From a bacterium Ga0077546 (GTDB taxonomy: Bacteria; Cyanobacteriota; Vampirovibrionia; Obscuribacterales; Obscuribacteraceae), in the NCBI GenBank assembly GCA_001464165.1, contig LNEX01000313.1, forward strand, positions 1-6,097: a stretch of 6,097 nt of DNA, read 5' to 3'. Each line of letters begins with the position of its first letter. The stretch's first letter is position 1. Both the position numbers and the translations under genes were made by a program. Below the pieces are notes generated by a model that made no database searches, was not told the origin of the DNA, and worked only from the letters and a program-made list of their open reading frames with translations. Shown in pieces: positions 4,726 to 6,097 of the stretch.

Positions 4726-5265
4726 ATGAAATCTAGTCGAATTCTCGAACAAATCGTCTTCGGTGGCAGGTTCTTGCTGCTACCGATGTATCTAGGGCTG
4801 AGCGTGGCCTTGCTTGTGTACTCTGTGCGTTTCATCGTGCAGGCTGCTGACCTGGCTTGGCACTCTGTCTCTTACAGCAATACTGAGGTACTGATCTCAG
4901 TGCTACATCTCCTTGATATAGTCATGGTTAGCCATCTGATCGTAATGATTATGATTGGCGGCTATGTCTTGTTCATAGGTGATTTCAGTAAGTCTGCTGG
5001 CGATGCCGACCACCCCGAGCCGAGTCGCTTGCCGCGACTGGCTTGGCTTGGGCATATCGACCCCGGTGCGCTGAAAGTGAAAATGAGCATGTCGATGCTT
5101 GGCGTTTCTAGCATCCACTTGCTTGAGGCGTTTGTTAAGGCAGACAGCGCCAGTTTCGACTACCTTACCAAGCTGATTGCAGTTCACTTGGTGATTGTAG
5201 TCTCGACGGTTGCTGTGGCCTGGGTCAATCGTTACGCCTTTCAACAAGGGGCCAAGAAGCACTGA
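4726..5265 (+). CDS. yqhA: UPF0114/YqhA-family inner-membrane protein, 179 aa
   Basis: The family is recognised from several conserved stretches shared with E. coli YqhA. The N-terminal block has R15, then LLLPMYLGLS (residues 17-26). The second block is LHLLDIVMVSHLIVMIMIGGY (60-80). A third block has WLGHIDPGALKVKMS (107-121) and SSIHLLEAF (128-136). There are about four hydrophobic segments, near residues 14-40, 53-84, 118-138 and 148-168. Length is slightly above the roughly 165 residues of E. coli YqhA, mostly through a longer loop (about 86-104, with ADHPEPSRLP). The family is of uncertain biochemical function. The ATG at 4726 is chosen with AGGGG six bases before it; an ATG four bases earlier is in another frame and stops immediately. 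It is the last gene of the operon led by the TPR protein. Confidence 0.9.
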   Translation: MKSSRILEQIVFGGRFLLLPMYLGLSVALLVYSVRFIVQAADLAWHSVSYSNTEVLISVLHLLDIVMVSHLIVMIMIGGYVLFIGDFSKSAGDADHPEPSRLPRLAWLGHIDPGALKVKMSMSMLGVSSIHLLEAFVKADSASFDYLTKLIAVHLVIVVSTVAVAWVNRYAFQQGAKKH

Positions 5266-5284
5266 CCAACTACCGATTATTCGC

Positions 5285-5314
5285 TGGTTAGACTGCTTCA
5301 AGGCGGTCTGACCG
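5285..5314 (+). ncRNA. Leader stem 1: 12-pair hairpin with three G-U pairs
   Basis: TGGTTAGACTGC (5285-5296) pairs along its full length with GCGGTCTGACCG (5303-5314) around a 6-nt loop (TTCAAG). Three of the pairs are G-U in a plus-strand RNA and would be A-C mismatches in the complement. It lies 19 nt after the yqhA stop. No U-run follows, so it is not a standard intrinsic terminator. An mRNA 3' stabiliser or leader element fits better. Confidence 0.55.
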
Positions 5315-5332
5315 TAACACGTCTCACTAACT

Positions 5333-5358
5333 AGAGCTCGCAGGACACTGCGGGTTCT
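5333..5358 (+). ncRNA. Leader stem 2: 11-pair hairpin with a GACA loop
   Basis: AGAGCTCGCAG (5333-5343) pairs with CTGCGGGTTCT (5348-5358) around a GACA tetraloop, with two G-U pairs. As with stem 1, the wobble pairs point to a plus-strand transcript. No U-run follows directly (CCTATCC). The left arm overlaps a short sequence that can instead pair with the left arm of stem 3. Confidence 0.55.
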
Positions 5359-5391
5359 CCTATCCACTAACTGCTTTACTGCAGCCATCTC

Positions 5392-5418
5392 CTCTAGTCG
5401 TCATAGGAGCGACTAGAG
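5392..5418 (+). promoter_or_regulatory. Leader stem 3: perfect 9-bp hairpin close to the start codon
   Basis: CTCTAGTCG (5392-5400) pairs perfectly with CGACTAGAG (5410-5418) around a 9-nt loop that itself contains AGGAG (5405-5409). It ends 22 nt before the ribosome site of the 5451 gene. It could control translation or be an operator at the DNA level; both remain inference. Confidence 0.5.
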
Positions 5419-5440
5419 CTAATGCAACAGCGAACTCCAT

Positions 5441-5445
5441 GAGGA
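5441..5445 (+). promoter_or_regulatory. Ribosome binding site choosing the 5451 start over 5439
   Basis: GAGGA lies 5 nt before ATG 5451. An in-frame ATG at 5439 directly overlaps this site and has no purine-rich site at a good distance, so 5451 is preferred; the alternative adds only four residues. Confidence 0.65.
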
Positions 5446-5450
5446 TTCCC

Positions 5451-6097
5451 ATGACCGCGACCAACAACACCATCAATACCGCCGTCACCGCCGTCACCAA
5501 CAACAATTCTGTCGATATCAGCGCCATTGAGAAGAAGCTTGCACCTGTCTTCCACCGCCTCTACACCGGCCTTCTCAGCAAGGCCCGCTCGGATGATGGC
5601 TACCTGGTCACGCTGCGCGAGTATCTGAAGAAGTTCAACCTTCTCACTGTGCGAGAGAAGTCGAACTTCAAGCCCAAGGAAATCACCTTTGACGCCGCCC
5701 AGCTCGGCGATGTGGTCTACCGCCGGCGCCTTATTCGTCAGCTCAAGGCACCGCGTCCGTCGGCTTACGTCTATCACACTCTCCCGGTGGATGCTGAGCG
5801 TCTGGCCATGCAGCCGTACTTCGAAGCCCTGACCGATTTCATTGTGCGGGCGACCTGTGAGCGCCTGAGTGAGGCTCGGCCCGATGAGGTTCTCATCATC
5901 GCTGGATTGAGCGAAGAGGCGCTTTTCGACTTTTTCAAGCAGCGCCACTTGTTTGAGATGACCCCGGAGAACCTCAGTGCGCACTCCATGCACCACCTTT
6001 GCCATCGTCTCGTCGAAGACAATCCTCATTTCCAGGCTGCTTGTGCCATGATTCGCGAGGCCGGTACTGCCGCTCGTGAGCAGCTGCGTTCTGAAAT
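5451..6097 (+). CDS. Unrecognised protein, 3' truncated by the window (at least 215 aa)
   Basis: The frame is open from ATG 5451 to the end of the window with no stop. The N-terminus is Thr/Asn-rich and probably disordered (MTATNNTINTAVTAVTNNN), with the AVTAVT part produced by a 9-bp tandem duplication (5481-5498). After it comes a soluble, helix-rich sequence with charged segments (AIEKKLAPVFHRLYTGLLSK, LREYLKKFNLL, YRRRLIRQLKAPRPSAYVYH) and a region around residues 180-190 with several His (SAHSMHHLCHR). No membrane helix, Walker motif or known domain is evident. Codon choice is strongly biased to C-ending codons (ACC, GCC, CTC, GTC, AAC, TTC), unlike the operon before it. That bias suggests high expression or different ancestry. 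Long antisense frames across it are shadows of this bias. Confidence 0.8.
   Translation, partial: MTATNNTINTAVTAVTNNNSVDISAIEKKLAPVFHRLYTGLLSKARSDDGYLVTLREYLKKFNLLTVREKSNFKPKEITFDAAQLGDVVYRRRLIRQLKAPRPSAYVYHTLPVDAERLAMQPYFEALTDFIVRATCERLSEARPDEVLIIAGLSEEALFDFFKQRHLFEMTPENLSAHSMHHLCHRLVEDNPHFQAACAMIREAGTAAREQLRSE

Noticed and set aside
4903..5388. Leftward frame of 161 codons opposite yqhA and the leader
   Set aside because: It is a shadow of the clearly recognised YqhA-family gene; its product is low in hydrophobic core and unlike any family.
5394..6029. Long leftward frame of 211 codons opposite the 5451 gene
   Set aside because: It is antisense to a well-started rightward gene with strong C-ending codon bias, which suppresses stops on the other strand. 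It has no good ribosome site, and the sequence lacks a plausible fold.
1..6097. CRISPR arrays, tRNA or rRNA genes, insertion-sequence ends, integron attC sites
   Set aside because: No regularly spaced repeats, no T-loop GGTTCRA-type signature in a cloverleaf, no transposase frame, and no matched core sites were seen by eye.

Overview
The window is accessory bacterial DNA, most likely from a gammaproteobacterium (Pseudomonas-like or a relative), and probably part of a genomic island, integrative element or plasmid. This is inference. It rests on standard Shine-Dalgarno sites (AGGA, GAGGA, GGAG), a YqhA-family membrane protein resembling the E. coli one, mixed base and codon use from gene to gene, a high share of unrecognised proteins, and long gene-poor stretches. 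No integrase, transposase, tRNA, rRNA or CRISPR array is visible, so the type of element cannot be named.

Layout, left to right. (1) Positions 2-127 hold the last 41 codons of a rightward gene, followed by a perfect 10-bp hairpin. (2) A pyrimidine-rich spacer leads to a second strong hairpin, the likely terminator of a leftward three-gene cluster. In transcription order that cluster is a membrane-anchored TPR-like protein (1720-1316), a 75-residue two-helix membrane protein (1274-1047) and a soluble unknown protein (994-374). (3) Positions 1721-2559 contain no convincing protein gene but many stem-loops, ending in a bidirectional terminator (2537-2561). (4) A leftward 89-codon gene (2829-2560) has its stop codon inside that terminator. 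A further gene-poor stretch follows, with one doubtful short leftward ORF. (5) A rightward operon of three genes, spaced 23 and 12 nt apart, encodes a TPR protein (3191-4213), an unknown helical protein (4237-4713) and a UPF0114/YqhA membrane protein (4726-5265). (6) A 185-nt leader folds on paper into three successive stems, two with several G-U pairs. It precedes a rightward gene starting at 5451 that is still open at the window end, with at least 215 residues.

How the parts may work together. Both clusters pair a TPR scaffold with membrane proteins and an unrecognised protein, which suggests membrane-associated complexes; no catalytic domain is recognised to fix a function. The most unusual material is non-coding: the 5285-5418 leader, with G-U pairs and competing pairings, and the hairpin-dense 2032-2561 zone. 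Either could be a regulatory or stand-alone structured RNA.
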